From PGYT01 sp963675055 (GTDB lineage: Bacteria; Bacteroidota; Ignavibacteria; Ignavibacteriales; Melioribacteraceae), in NCBI GenBank assembly GCA_963675055.2, contig CAXXJE010000002.1, positions 310,001 through 374,000 on the forward strand: a DNA stretch of 64,000 nucleotides, read 5' to 3'. A program made the position numbers and the translations under genes. Of the stretch, positions 45,421-54,963 are shown in pieces. Within the stretch, counting starts at the first letter, position 1, and every line of letters starts with the position of its first letter. The notes beneath the pieces are model-generated. The model was not told the DNA's origin, did not search any database, and saw only the letters and a list, made by a program, of their open reading frames with translations.

Positions 45421-46611
45421 TTGGGATTAAATTCTAAAAGTAAAGCAGTATCAAACCTGGTAACTTTATCAATAGCCTTGCTAATTTGCGTAATAGCGGG
45501 CGAGCTTATATTAAGGGGATTTATCGAAGTAACTCCGGACAATAACCGTTCATTAAACTCATTTGAAATTCTTCCTTATCACATTCCACTTGAGGAAACG
45601 AAGGAAAAGATTTCCGGGTACATGTCAAACAGTATTAACTCCAGGTTAATTTACAATGAGTTAACGGGTTGGTCCCCGAATCCTGGTTTCATCGGTGATG
45701 ACAGTATGTACATTTATGACAGTCTTGGAATCAGAGTTGGACAACCCGCAGATAAATCAACCAAGCGAAATGAATATCAAGTATTACTGCTGGGTGATTC
45801 ATTTACTCATGGAGATGAAGTTTTCTTTGATGATACCTGGGGTTCACAACTTGAGGATTCACTTCGAGAAAGCAACCCCAACTATAAAGTTTATAATCTC
45901 GGCGTATCCGGTTACGGATTGGATCAGGCTCTGTTAAGATTAAAGTCTATGAAAAAGAGATTTACTCCCAGGCTTTTAATAGTTGGTGTAACTTTCGAAA
46001 ACATAGTTAGAAATGTCAATATCCTCAGACCGGTATATAGTCCCCTTACACAAATCCCGTTTTCAAAACCAAGGTTTATACTATCTGAAGGTAAGTTCAA
46101 AAAAATCAACAACCCCTGTCTGACTCCTGATCAGCTCATGGAAACTTTGACTAACTTAAACAGTTGGAAACTACGTAAATACGAGAATTTATATAACTCA
46201 AATTATAAAGCAACATTTCTTAATCAAAGTTATTTATATTCAACAGTGGAAACAGTCTTCAGCTATTTAAGTGAGATAGGTGAAATATATGATTTGGATA
46301 ATGAACCTGTATCAGTCACCACTAGAATATTACGTGAAATAAAAAATGAAGCAGACTCACTCAATGCAAAATTATTATTCGTTGATTTGCCAAACAGAAA
46401 CGATTTAATGCTATCAAAATGGCTGGATTATCTTCCATACAGGAATGTTCTTGAAATGTATCAGCCGGAATTTGAGTTCATTACAACAAGCGAAAATTTT
46501 AATAAAAACGATAACTCAATCGAAGACTATTTTATGCACATTCATTATTCCGGTCTTGGCAATAAAATAGCTGCCGAATCTATACTTGAGTATCTTAGAA
46601 ACGACATGTAA
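45421..46611 (+). CDS. Membrane-anchored SGNH/GDSL hydrolase-like protein
   Basis: 396 residues. A TTG start directly after the upstream stop, with AGAAGGG in the end of the GNAT gene as Shine-Dalgarno. One membrane helix near the N-terminus (LVTLSIALLICVIAGELIL). SGNH block I is LLLGDSFTHGDE with the nucleophile Ser; block V is MHIHYSGLGNKIAAE with the His and its partner. It thus belongs to the esterase/acetyl-hydrolase superfamily often used to deacetylate or acetylate envelope glycans. With the adjacent GNAT, an acyl-group-editing pair is possible (inference). Confidence 0.75.
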   Translation: MGLNSKSKAVSNLVTLSIALLICVIAGELILRGFIEVTPDNNRSLNSFEILPYHIPLEETKEKISGYMSNSINSRLIYNELTGWSPNPGFIGDDSMYIYDSLGIRVGQPADKSTKRNEYQVLLLGDSFTHGDEVFFDDTWGSQLEDSLRESNPNYKVYNLGVSGYGLDQALLRLKSMKKRFTPRLLIVGVTFENIVRNVNILRPVYSPLTQIPFSKPRFILSEGKFKKINNPCLTPDQLMETLTNLNSWKLRKYENLYNSNYKATFLNQSYLYSTVETVFSYLSEIGEIYDLDNEPVSVTTRILREIKNEADSLNAKLLFVDLPNRNDLMLSKWLDYLPYRNVLEMYQPEFEFITTSENFNKNDNSIEDYFMHIHYSGLGNKIAAESILEYLRNDM

Positions 46612-46745
46612 CTCAATGTATTTGCAGGAGGCTTTAATTATCTACTTATAAAAACAACTGGCTTAATAAGCTAATGAGTCTTATATTGCCACATCTTCCG
46701 TATTAAGAATTACTTTTAACAAGTATCCCTTGAAAGGATATTGAA

Positions 46746-48278
46746 GTGAATATACTGTTGTTGTACCCCGAAATGCCTGATAATATTGGTAAATTTGCGA
46801 CCCTAGTAAAATTATCCGGACGAAAATCTGCATTTCCTCCGGTTGGTTTATTAACTGTTGCCGCACTTCTGCCTGCAGAATGGAATAAGAAAGTAGTCGA
46901 TCTGAATGTTGATCTGTTAACAGAGACAGATCTTAAATGGGCCGACTATGCTTTTATAAGTTCTATGAACGTTCAGGCAAAAAGCGCCGGCGAGGTTATT
47001 GAAATCTGCAACAAAACTAATCTTAAAATTGTTGCCGGCGGACCTTTATTCACCCACGAACATGAAAAATTTCCCGGTGTGGATTATTTCGTTTTGAACG
47101 AGGCTGAGTTAACACTGCCTGAATTTATTGCTGATCTTGAGGCAGGCAATCCGAAAGATATTTATAAGACCGAAAAGTTCACCGACATGCATACCGTTCC
47201 GGTTCCGATGTGGGAACTGGTTGATGTAAACAGTTACCTGTATGCTGTTGTCCAATACTCGCGAGGCTGTCCGTACCTTTGCGACTTCTGCGATGTAACA
47301 GCGTTATTCGGCCGTGTGCCGCGTACGAAAACACCGGAACAAATTATTGCAGAACTTGATACACTAATGTCACTCGGTTCCAACGAGATGATATTCTTCG
47401 CAGATGATAATCTTATTGGAAACAAGAACAAGCTTAAAAAGGAACTGCTGCCGGCCTTAATAGAATGGCGCGGAAGAAACCAGTGTGCACCGGCATTTGC
47501 GACACAGCTTACCATTACGCTTGCGGATGACGAAGAGATGATGCAGCTGATGCTTGAAGCCGGTTTCAGACATATACTAATCGGAATTGAGACTCTTGAT
47601 TCTGAAACTCTCGTTCAAATGAGGAAGAAACAAAACACCAACAGAAATATTCTGGACAATATAAAACTGCTTCATGCAAAGGGATTCATAGTTATTGGGA
47701 CTTTTATTGTCGGACTAGATAACGACAAACCGGATGTATTCGACAACCTGATAAACTTCATACAGATAAGTGGAATAGTACTTGTGGTTGTAAATGTATT
47801 GAAAGCTCCGCCCGGTACCGAACTATACGACAGGATGATACGGGAAAACCGTCTGCTCGATGAATTTGAATTTGACGAAGACAGAACGAATATTATTCCG
47901 ACAATGGACGTGAATCTTCTTCATAACGGTTATAAGCATGTTCTTGAAGAGGTTTACAGCCCCAAAAGTGTTTACGAAAGGATCGTACAGTTCTATTCAG
48001 ACAAACAACCAAACAAAGTAAAGTACCCGTTAAAACGCAAAATAACATTTAACGTTATTAAGCAGGCTTTCAAAATATTGTATCAACTTGGATTCGTTTA
48101 CAAAGACAGAAAGTACTTCTGGAAAACAGTTAGATATACTATTAAATTCAATTATAATTACCTCGACCTGAGTACACTTTACTGCCTGCTGATGTATCAC
48201 TATGGCAATCTCCTTGAAAGGTTTATTGAAAAAGAAAAGCAGGGTATCCGTATCTATTCGAACAAGCTGTCTGCATAA
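46746..48278 (+). CDS. B12-binding radical SAM enzyme with DUF4070 tail
   Basis: 510 residues, GTG start with AAAGGA upstream. The N-terminal B12-binding domain (about 1-130; FPPVGLLTVAALLP, then ADYAFISSMN) is followed by the radical SAM domain with C175-x3-C179-x2-C182 in SRGCPYLCDFCD, and a C-terminal DUF4070 region of about 120 residues. This domain set is shared with the hopanoid methylases HpnP and HpnR, but also with many enzymes of unknown substrate, so a methyltransferase is likely and hopanoid activity only possible. No hopanoid or squalene genes are in the window. Confidence 0.8.
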   Translation: MNILLLYPEMPDNIGKFATLVKLSGRKSAFPPVGLLTVAALLPAEWNKKVVDLNVDLLTETDLKWADYAFISSMNVQAKSAGEVIEICNKTNLKIVAGGPLFTHEHEKFPGVDYFVLNEAELTLPEFIADLEAGNPKDIYKTEKFTDMHTVPVPMWELVDVNSYLYAVVQYSRGCPYLCDFCDVTALFGRVPRTKTPEQIIAELDTLMSLGSNEMIFFADDNLIGNKNKLKKELLPALIEWRGRNQCAPAFATQLTITLADDEEMMQLMLEAGFRHILIGIETLDSETLVQMRKKQNTNRNILDNIKLLHAKGFIVIGTFIVGLDNDKPDVFDNLINFIQISGIVLVVVNVLKAPPGTELYDRMIRENRLLDEFEFDEDRTNIIPTMDVNLLHNGYKHVLEEVYSPKSVYERIVQFYSDKQPNKVKYPLKRKITFNVIKQAFKILYQLGFVYKDRKYFWKTVRYTIKFNYNYLDLSTLYCLLMYHYGNLLERFIEKEKQGIRIYSNKLSA

Positions 48279-48387
48279 ATCCGACTTTCGGGAGGGCGCG
48301 TTATAGTAAATTTACTTTTTCTGTATTCTAATCATTCTATCGATAGGTAATTTGTAGAGTCAAATAGCACTAAACGCGGGCTGTTGA

Positions 48388-48836
48388 ATTAGATATAAAT
48401 TACTTGTTGTTTTCCTAACTGCCAACATCACATTACTTTCACAGACTCCGTTTAACAAAGGAGTTAATCTTACATCGTGGTATCAAAAAAGCGGCCCCGG
48501 TCAAATTCAATTCACCAAATACACAATGGAAGATTTCCTTAATATACAATCCCCGGGATGTGATGTTGTACGGCTTCCCATAAACCTTAATTCGATGGTG
48601 AAGGATGAAACCTCATATAAGCTAGACGAGACCTTTTATTTTTTCCGGAAAAAACTATTGATATCGCGGAGGGTTTCAGGGACGAACGAGGTGTAGAGAT
48701 TTTGGGAAAACAGGTAACTTACCTGCTCAATGAAATAGTATCCCCCGGATCTTATAAAGTAACTTTAAATGGCGCCGGCCTCGCGAGAGGGATTTATTTT
48801 GTTGTTTTCAACACACCCGAAAGAACTGACCTGTAA
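48388..48836 (+). pseudogene. Decayed GH5 cellulase with T9SS sorting tail
   Basis: Two fragments of one extracellular enzyme. From 48388 a leader (IRYKLLVVFLTANITLLSQ) leads into FNKGVNLTSWYQ and GCDVVRLPINLNSM, the opening of a GH5 barrel, and ends at a TAG at 48696 area. The first codon is ATT where ATG is expected. From about 48680 another frame gives ILGKQVTYLLNE, SPGSYKVTLN and ARGIYFVVFNT, a T9SS type A sorting tail, and stops with TAA at 48834-48836. The catalytic middle is gone, the frames differ, and the start is lost, so the gene is dead. Confidence 0.8.
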
Positions 48837-48981
48837 TTTGCTTACATAACACGTATTAATTCAATCATTCTGCAATTTATTTACAAGAAATTACTATTAA
48901 TCTTTTGCAAATTCTTTCGATAATTTAATAAAATTATGGAGTTGCCGACTCCATATCCTATTAATTATTTTATTGAGAAAT

Positions 48982-50613
48982 ATGGCGCGATTTTTTAAAG
49001 TTAAAAACTTAAGATACTTCTATCATTTCGGTTGGTTTGTTTTCCTGGCAATTGTCATCTACGAATTCAAGCATACGATTGAATTTGGTTTATACAAATC
49101 AATCCTCTCAAGTTCTGAAAGGGGACTCATGAAAGACTATATGTACCGGGAGTGGGCGTCGGGTGTTGAAGGTGTTTATATTAAGGAATCCGACTCAAGT
49201 ACCGGCGCATCAGAATATAAGCTTATCAATCCCGTTAGAATGACACAGCTAATGTTCAACGATGTGTTTTCTAAAGTAGGAATAGGCAATAGCAGAGAAT
49301 TATCAGAGAGAATTATTGTTCTTAATGATAATTTAGACAGCACTGATTTAAACAAGACCGAATTAGATGCCATAGAATACTTTAATAACAACTCGAACGG
49401 CTCCGGAATGCAAACTTTGCTAAAGAACTTTGAGTGGCCCGGAATAATGACTCTTCAGGAATCGATGGGGCCCGCCGGTCCGCCCGGGGTTGATTCTCCC
49501 GCAGAGAATCAGCAACAACACGGACCAATAAGGGATTTATTTAATCCGCCGGCACCTGCGAATATTCCGCCTGGTCTGACCGAGAACGCTCAGGAAAGTT
49601 ATACTAAAATCGTGAATGAAAACGGCACTAATTATTTGAAAATTATTAAGCCGATACGAATAACCAAGACTTGTATGAGTTGTCATGATAAAAAAATATA
49701 TTATACCAATGGAAACCTCATGGCTATTACCAGCTACTCGGCTTCAATATTACATATAGAAGAGTCCTTATCCAACGTCAATCTTAGGATTTATATTGTC
49801 GGGTCTTTTATTTGGCTATTGGGAATATTTGCGATGGAATTCGGATACAAAAAATACAGACAATATGCCCGGAATATCGAAAACATTAACCAACAGCTGG
49901 AAAATTCGCGTCAAAAATTAAGTGAACTAAACGATAACAAGGACAAGTACTTTTCTATACTTTCACACGACCTTAAAAACTCATTTCAATCGATACTGAG
50001 TTATTCGGACTATCTTGTAGCCGACTTTGATGATATAGACAGCACAGACTTGAAGGAAGGTATTAAAAATTGCAATTCTTCATCCAAGAAAATTTACAAG
50101 CTTCTTGAAGATCTTCTGACGTGGAATAAAATGCAGACCGGCACACTTGATTTCGAACCACGTGAGTTTTCAGCATCGGAGATGATAAAAGAAAACGTTG
50201 AATTGTTGTCTGAGAAAGCTAAGCATAAAGAAATTACTCTGAAGAATGAAGTTGATGATTCCTTGCAGATATACGCCGATCCGGACATGTTCAAAGCAAT
50301 TATCAGGAATCTTGTTTCGAACGCGATTAAATTTACAAACAAAGATGGTGAAGTGAAGGTAACTGCTGAAAGCGATTATGACAAGACTACTTTTTCGGTA
50401 ATTGATACAGGAGTTGGGATAAGTGATGAAAACAAAGAAAAATTATTCAAATTAGACAACAGCTTCACTACAATGGGAACGGATAAGGAAAGAGGTACCG
50501 GCTTAGGTCTCATAATCTGTAAAGACATGATAAAAAAACACGGCGGTGATATTTGGGTCGAAAGCACTCAGGGTGAGGGAAGTTCTTTCCGGTTTACTAT
50601 TCCGAATAATTAA
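48982..50613 (+). CDS. Sensor histidine kinase with a c-type haem (Tll0287-like/DUF3365) sensor
   Basis: 543 residues from the ATG at 48982. An N-terminal helix anchors a periplasmic domain (about 40-265) that carries C231-M-S-C234-H235, a c-type haem motif, in a Tll0287-like context (KIIKPIRITKTCMSC). It also has a Pro/Gly-rich insertion near 165-205. A second helix (IYIVGSFIWLLGIFAME) leads to HisKA (H329 in LSHDLKNSF) and HATPase (NLVSNAIKFTN, DTGVGIS, GTGLGLIIC). It probably senses redox state, O2 or NO through the haem. No response regulator is next to it. Confidence 0.85.
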   Translation: MARFFKVKNLRYFYHFGWFVFLAIVIYEFKHTIEFGLYKSILSSSERGLMKDYMYREWASGVEGVYIKESDSSTGASEYKLINPVRMTQLMFNDVFSKVGIGNSRELSERIIVLNDNLDSTDLNKTELDAIEYFNNNSNGSGMQTLLKNFEWPGIMTLQESMGPAGPPGVDSPAENQQQHGPIRDLFNPPAPANIPPGLTENAQESYTKIVNENGTNYLKIIKPIRITKTCMSCHDKKIYYTNGNLMAITSYSASILHIEESLSNVNLRIYIVGSFIWLLGIFAMEFGYKKYRQYARNIENINQQLENSRQKLSELNDNKDKYFSILSHDLKNSFQSILSYSDYLVADFDDIDSTDLKEGIKNCNSSSKKIYKLLEDLLTWNKMQTGTLDFEPREFSASEMIKENVELLSEKAKHKEITLKNEVDDSLQIYADPDMFKAIIRNLVSNAIKFTNKDGEVKVTAESDYDKTTFSVIDTGVGISDENKEKLFKLDNSFTTMGTDKERGTGLGLIICKDMIKKHGGDIWVESTQGEGSSFRFTIPNN

Positions 50614-50655
50614 ATAAACGAAAAATACATTGAATAAATTTCTGGATGAAATTAA

Positions 50656-50690
50656 CAAAAAAAAGACCGGTATAAAACCGGTCATAAAAA
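50656..50690 (-). terminator. Terminator of the FG-GAP/T9SS gene
   Basis: On the minus strand GACCGGT and ACCGGTC form a 7-bp stem around TTTAT, followed by a T9-run (plus-strand A-run at 50656-50664). Confidence 0.8.
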
Positions 50691-50728
50691 AGTAGAAAGT
50701 CTTCTATATTTGCTACTATTTACAAATA

Positions 50729-53689
50729 TTACTTCAGCAGTATCAGTTTTTTTGAACGATTGTAGTTTTCGGTTTTCAGTGTATAAAAATACACACCACT
50801 CGCCAGTTCATTAGCATTGAAATTGACACTGTAAACACCAGCATCCTTTATCCCATCCACCAGAGTTTTAACCTTTTGTCCTAACATATTGTAGACTGTT
50901 AGGGTAATATGTTCTTTTAAAGGAATGGTATATGTTATTGATGTTTCTGGATTAAACGGATTAGGATAGTTCTGAGACAGTCCGTATGTTGAAGGTATAA
51001 CATCATCCTGCTCATACATTCTCATGTCATTCTTTTTACTTAAAGAAAATGTATTAGAAGTATTTATTCTATATATCTTCACTTTAAACGGGTCCAAGAT
51101 ATCTTCAACAAATGTACAATAGGTAATTCCGTCTCGTGTCTTCTGGACCTTAGTTTCAGGTGAATTTGTACTTAAAGTTCCATCGGAAGAGATGCACACT
51201 TCCAGAATATATTTCCCGCTAGTCTCAGCCAAAGGCAGATAATACTCTACATCTATTAGTGCCTGATTGCTGTTATTTACTGTCAATAAATAATATGTAT
51301 TGCCCGATTGTCTGACTATATAGTTCAAATCAGAAATATTCTTACCGAAGAGATCGGAGTCCGTAGCTCCCTTCGGATTCATTCCTTCATAAACTGTGTT
51401 GGCATCACTATTAAAACCATCTTTATCGGAAAAGACATTAAAATCATTCACATGACCATTTTTTAATGCATCTAATAAAGAACCTGTGGCCGCGGGAATA
51501 CTTCCAAGAGATAGTTCATTTGAAATATTATAATAAATATTATCAACAATATTTTCAGGATAATCTGTACGACTTGAGTAGACTACGCCTGAAATATCTG
51601 TTTCTGAGTAACTCCAAATAAAAATTCCACCAGCGCCATGAATAATTGCATTAAAAACAGAATACCTTAACTCTTCCCAATTAGCTATTCTTGGGGTCCA
51701 AGTTGGATCTGTAACCTGTTCGCCATGAGCCTGCGCTATATATATGAATCCCGGTTGATGTGAATTGGAAGGGTCTTTTATTAACTTATTTATTTTATAT
51801 ATCCTGTCAACACATGATACTCTAGTATAATTATTTTCACTTGGAGTATCATGGACTTTTCTATAAAGATATTCTTCTAACATGGGCACATGGAAATTAG
51901 TACGACCATCATTATATGCATCAACCAATCTGAGAGAATTCTCAGCAACAAATGTATATTTATTACTGTTAGCATTTACTAAATTGAATAGAGCATCATG
52001 CTGTTCCCATTCATACCAACTGTTCGGATTAGATGCGGTTCTTTCACACCTGGGATAAAAGTCATCCCCGATATAATGTCCAACAACTTCCGACATAGCA
52101 TCCAGTTCATTAAAGTGCGTAACAAAACTACTGTTGTAAACAACTGGTAAAACACTAGTCATATATTGAGTTGGAATATAATCGGCGAATGTAACTTTGG
52201 GGAAATTGTTAGAGCCAGCGGCCATATCGGTAATATAAGTTTTATAATTGTCAAAATCAGTACGTGTACCACCTACTGTTTCTGTATATCTAACATTTGA
52301 ATTAGTCGGCGAATTATTTTTTAATTGATCCCAATAAACAGCATTGTTTGTCGCATCAGTATACCACCCAAAATTAAAAGTGTTTATAGGTATCCCTGTT
52401 TTATATAACGGGATCGGGCTATATGTCTGATCTTCCAATCTGCTTATAATTTTTGTCGTAATACCCACAGCAACAGCGTAAACAATCTCATAATTTAATG
52501 TAACTTTCTCAAAGTTTAAACTTGTATGGTCATAAGTTGCAGCCAAGAATTCATTATTCCCATTATCCCTATACAAATAACCTATTTCTGGTCTGCCATC
52601 TCCGTTAAAGTCTCCAACATTTGAAATACGAACCATTGCATCTTCTGACAATGTCGTTAAATGACGATCATAGACTTTTGATAAAGTTCCGCTGTTATTT
52701 TCGATAACTCTCTGTGATACGTGATCTCCATCTATATTGTCAAAGATATAGCAAATTTCTTCAGTTCCATTAGAATCATCATTAAAATTACCTGCTATCA
52801 GATTAATTATTGTTCCTTCAGTTATTTTACTAATTAATAATTCATTACTCCAGTTAGGATGATCATAGTATTTAAATCTTTGGTAGTCATCGCCTGATTT
52901 TTCGGATACGTAAGCAATTTCATCCGTACCGTCACCATCGTAGTCACATACGGCAGCAAACGTAATTAACCCATCATTCGTTTCGTTTGACAAATGTCTG
53001 TATGTAACAAATTGCCCGGTATAAACATTGAATACTTTATATGTATGGTGATCATCATCCTCATTATTATAAATATAACCGATCTGATCATATCCCAGCC
53101 CCCAAAAATCACCGGATAAACTATACAATAATGTTCCATAGCCAAGTGTGGAAATTGTTTCTGAAGTGTAATTCCCCAAATCCTCTATATTAGTTAAGTG
53201 CTTATATGAAATATTTTGTTGTTCGAGGATATTATTTGTTCTTTGTGTTTGATGATTACCATCAGTGTGATTATAGACGAATGATAATTCATCTATCCCA
53301 TCATTATCAAAATCACCAGCCAAAATATCAAGAATAGTCGAACAGTCTGAAACTAATGAGGTTAAAGAAACATCTAGTAATTTCCCGCCGCTGTCAAGTG
53401 AACTGAGGTCATATATCTGAACTACAGGTGCTAACGGATTAAGAACGACTGCAACGTCGCTAATTCCATCTCCGTTAAAGTCTCCTTCCTTTAGTAATGC
53501 CGAACCGTTTAATCCGATTACAGGTGCATAGCTTAAACTTACTTCATCCAACGCTGACAAAGTTGCACCATTGATAGTCCCAAGATACCAACTACCGCTG
53601 CTTTCCCTTAAATACGCAATGTTGTTTGCTGCCAGAATCAGCTGCTGACCCAGCAAAACCAGACATATGAATAGACAGAGTTTTTTCAT
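50729..53689 (-). CDS. T9SS-secreted FG-GAP repeat protein with a hydrolase-like central domain
   Basis: 986 residues: signal peptide (LVLLGQQLILAA); about seven FG-GAP/VCBS-type repeats to residue ~400 (GDFNGDGISDVAVV, DFDNDGIDELSFV, DYDGDGTDEIAYV), which form a calcium-binding beta-propeller; a central domain of about 400 residues with barrel-like features (NTFNFGWYTDA, PGFIYIAQAHGEQ, AIIHGAGGIFIWSYSET); and a type A sorting tail (SQNYPNPFNPETSITY to GVYFYTLKTEN, SKKLILLK). The centre resembles a glycoside-hydrolase barrel, but I cannot name the family. GGGAG precedes the ATG. The propeller probably binds a surface glycan or protein. Confidence 0.8.
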   Translation of the reverse strand: MKKLCLFICLVLLGQQLILAANNIAYLRESSGSWYLGTINGATLSALDEVSLSYAPVIGLNGSALLKEGDFNGDGISDVAVVLNPLAPVVQIYDLSSLDSGGKLLDVSLTSLVSDCSTILDILAGDFDNDGIDELSFVYNHTDGNHQTQRTNNILEQQNISYKHLTNIEDLGNYTSETISTLGYGTLLYSLSGDFWGLGYDQIGYIYNNEDDDHHTYKVFNVYTGQFVTYRHLSNETNDGLITFAAVCDYDGDGTDEIAYVSEKSGDDYQRFKYYDHPNWSNELLISKITEGTIINLIAGNFNDDSNGTEEICYIFDNIDGDHVSQRVIENNSGTLSKVYDRHLTTLSEDAMVRISNVGDFNGDGRPEIGYLYRDNGNNEFLAATYDHTSLNFEKVTLNYEIVYAVAVGITTKIISRLEDQTYSPIPLYKTGIPINTFNFGWYTDATNNAVYWDQLKNNSPTNSNVRYTETVGGTRTDFDNYKTYITDMAAGSNNFPKVTFADYIPTQYMTSVLPVVYNSSFVTHFNELDAMSEVVGHYIGDDFYPRCERTASNPNSWYEWEQHDALFNLVNANSNKYTFVAENSLRLVDAYNDGRTNFHVPMLEEYLYRKVHDTPSENNYTRVSCVDRIYKINKLIKDPSNSHQPGFIYIAQAHGEQVTDPTWTPRIANWEELRYSVFNAIIHGAGGIFIWSYSETDISGVVYSSRTDYPENIVDNIYYNISNELSLGSIPAATGSLLDALKNGHVNDFNVFSDKDGFNSDANTVYEGMNPKGATDSDLFGKNISDLNYIVRQSGNTYYLLTVNNSNQALIDVEYYLPLAETSGKYILEVCISSDGTLSTNSPETKVQKTRDGITYCTFVEDILDPFKVKIYRINTSNTFSLSKKNDMRMYEQDDVIPSTYGLSQNYPNPFNPETSITYTIPLKEHITLTVYNMLGQKVKTLVDGIKDAGVYSVNFNANELASGVYFYTLKTENYNRSKKLILLK

Positions 53690-54072
53690 GATTGTTCTCC
53701 CACAAATTAATAATTAGTTTAAGTGTTTTTATGGAGGACTAAGAATTCTTAAGAATAAAGAAAGGTGTCATTAAATGTTAAGTAACATTGACCCCTGAAA
53801 GAAAATCACAAATAATATGGACTCATGCCCTTAACAATAATTCAGACAAGAGAATTTAATCTAATATTCACCATCCCCACATAATTTTAAAATAATAAAT
53901 GTTAAAGTGTGGTAAAAGAGAGAAATCCATCTCCTTTGAGGATTGCGACTTCCATCACAATAAAAAGTGCAAACTTATTTTGGGAAATGGTAATGAATGA
54001 TAATAGAATTATATACAAAAAGACCCGCATCGGCGGGTCTAATTGAACTGTATTTGTTTAATCTTCAGCAGT
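53690..54072. other. 383 bp intergenic region
   Basis: Contains the FKBP terminator at 54016-54040 and the promoter side of the T9SS gene. Otherwise AT-rich with no gene seen. Confidence 0.6.
54016..54040 (-). terminator. Terminator of the FKBP gene
   Basis: AGACCCGC and GCGGGTCT form an 8-bp stem around ATCG; on the minus strand a T5 run follows. Confidence 0.85.
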
Positions 54073-54771
54073 CTACTTCGCTATGTCAAGCAACTCTACA
54101 TCAAACAATAATGTTTTACATGGTTCAATTACCGGCGACTTTCCATTCTCGCCGTATGCGAGTTTATACGGAATGGCCAGTTCATATTTATCTCCGACAC
54201 TCATAAGCTGAAGCGCTTCCTGCCAACCGGGGATAACTCCGTTTACCGGGAAAGTAGCGGGCTCGTTCCTGTCATAAGAACTGTCGAATGTTTCACCGTC
54301 AATAAAATACCCTTTGTAATGTACAGTAACCTTGTCGGTTGCTTTAGGTTTAGGACCGCTGCCTTTTTTAAGCACCTTGTACTGCAAACCGCTTTCTGTA
54401 GTAATTACACCCTCTTTAGTTTTATTTGCAGCTAAAAACTCTTCACCTTCCTTTGTGTTTTTTTCAGCCAGAACCTGCTTTTTTGCATTTCGTTCAGCTG
54501 TCATTTTCTGCTGGTACTGAGTAATTATTCCATATAATTCCTCATCCGTGAAAACCGAAGAATCTGCGATACCGTCTTTTATTCCCTGGAAAAATTCATC
54601 TAGTGAAATGGTCATTTCCTGCATTCTAAAATTTTTACCGATGTCATGACCGATCGCGTAACTGACTTTCTGTTCCTGGGTTTTCAATTCGTCCTTCTTT
54701 ATTTTACCTTCTTGTGCACATGAAGTAACCGTTAACAAGACAACCATAATCGAGCTTAAAACTAACTTCAT
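54073..54771 (-). CDS. FKBP-type peptidyl-prolyl isomerase lipoprotein
   Basis: 232 residues from the ATG at 54771, which has AAAGGAG 8 bp upstream and opens a lipoprotein leader (LLTVTSC, Cys18); an ATG 39 bp earlier has none. FKBP_N dimerisation helices (about 25-115: QEQKVSYAIGHDIGKNFR, KQVLAEKNTKEGEEFL) precede the FKBP domain (about 135-230; VTVHYKGYFIDGETFDSSYDR, IPGWQEALQLMSVGDKYELAIP, LLFDVELLDI). It resembles FkpA/Mip and should assist folding of exported proteins at the envelope. Confidence 0.95.
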   Translation of the reverse strand: MKLVLSSIMVVLLTVTSCAQEGKIKKDELKTQEQKVSYAIGHDIGKNFRMQEMTISLDEFFQGIKDGIADSSVFTDEELYGIITQYQQKMTAERNAKKQVLAEKNTKEGEEFLAANKTKEGVITTESGLQYKVLKKGSGPKPKATDKVTVHYKGYFIDGETFDSSYDRNEPATFPVNGVIPGWQEALQLMSVGDKYELAIPYKLAYGENGKSPVIEPCKTLLFDVELLDIAK

Positions 54772-54963
54772 CAAATCTCCTTTGTTTGAATTATTAAATA
54801 ATAACCCCAAACTTAGATGAAAATACGAACAGCTCCAAAAAATTTATACTTGCCAATTTCTTCGGAATAATCTGTGAATGAATACCCTTGCTTATCCTTT
54901 CAGCTTACTAAGATATTGCATATTATTGTTTCTAAATTCAATTAATTGTGAAAGTTCCTTTCA

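Noticed and set aside
53997..54206. 69-codon frame on the plus strand
   Set aside because: It runs through the FKBP terminator and then antisense to the FKBP gene itself, with no domain of its own.
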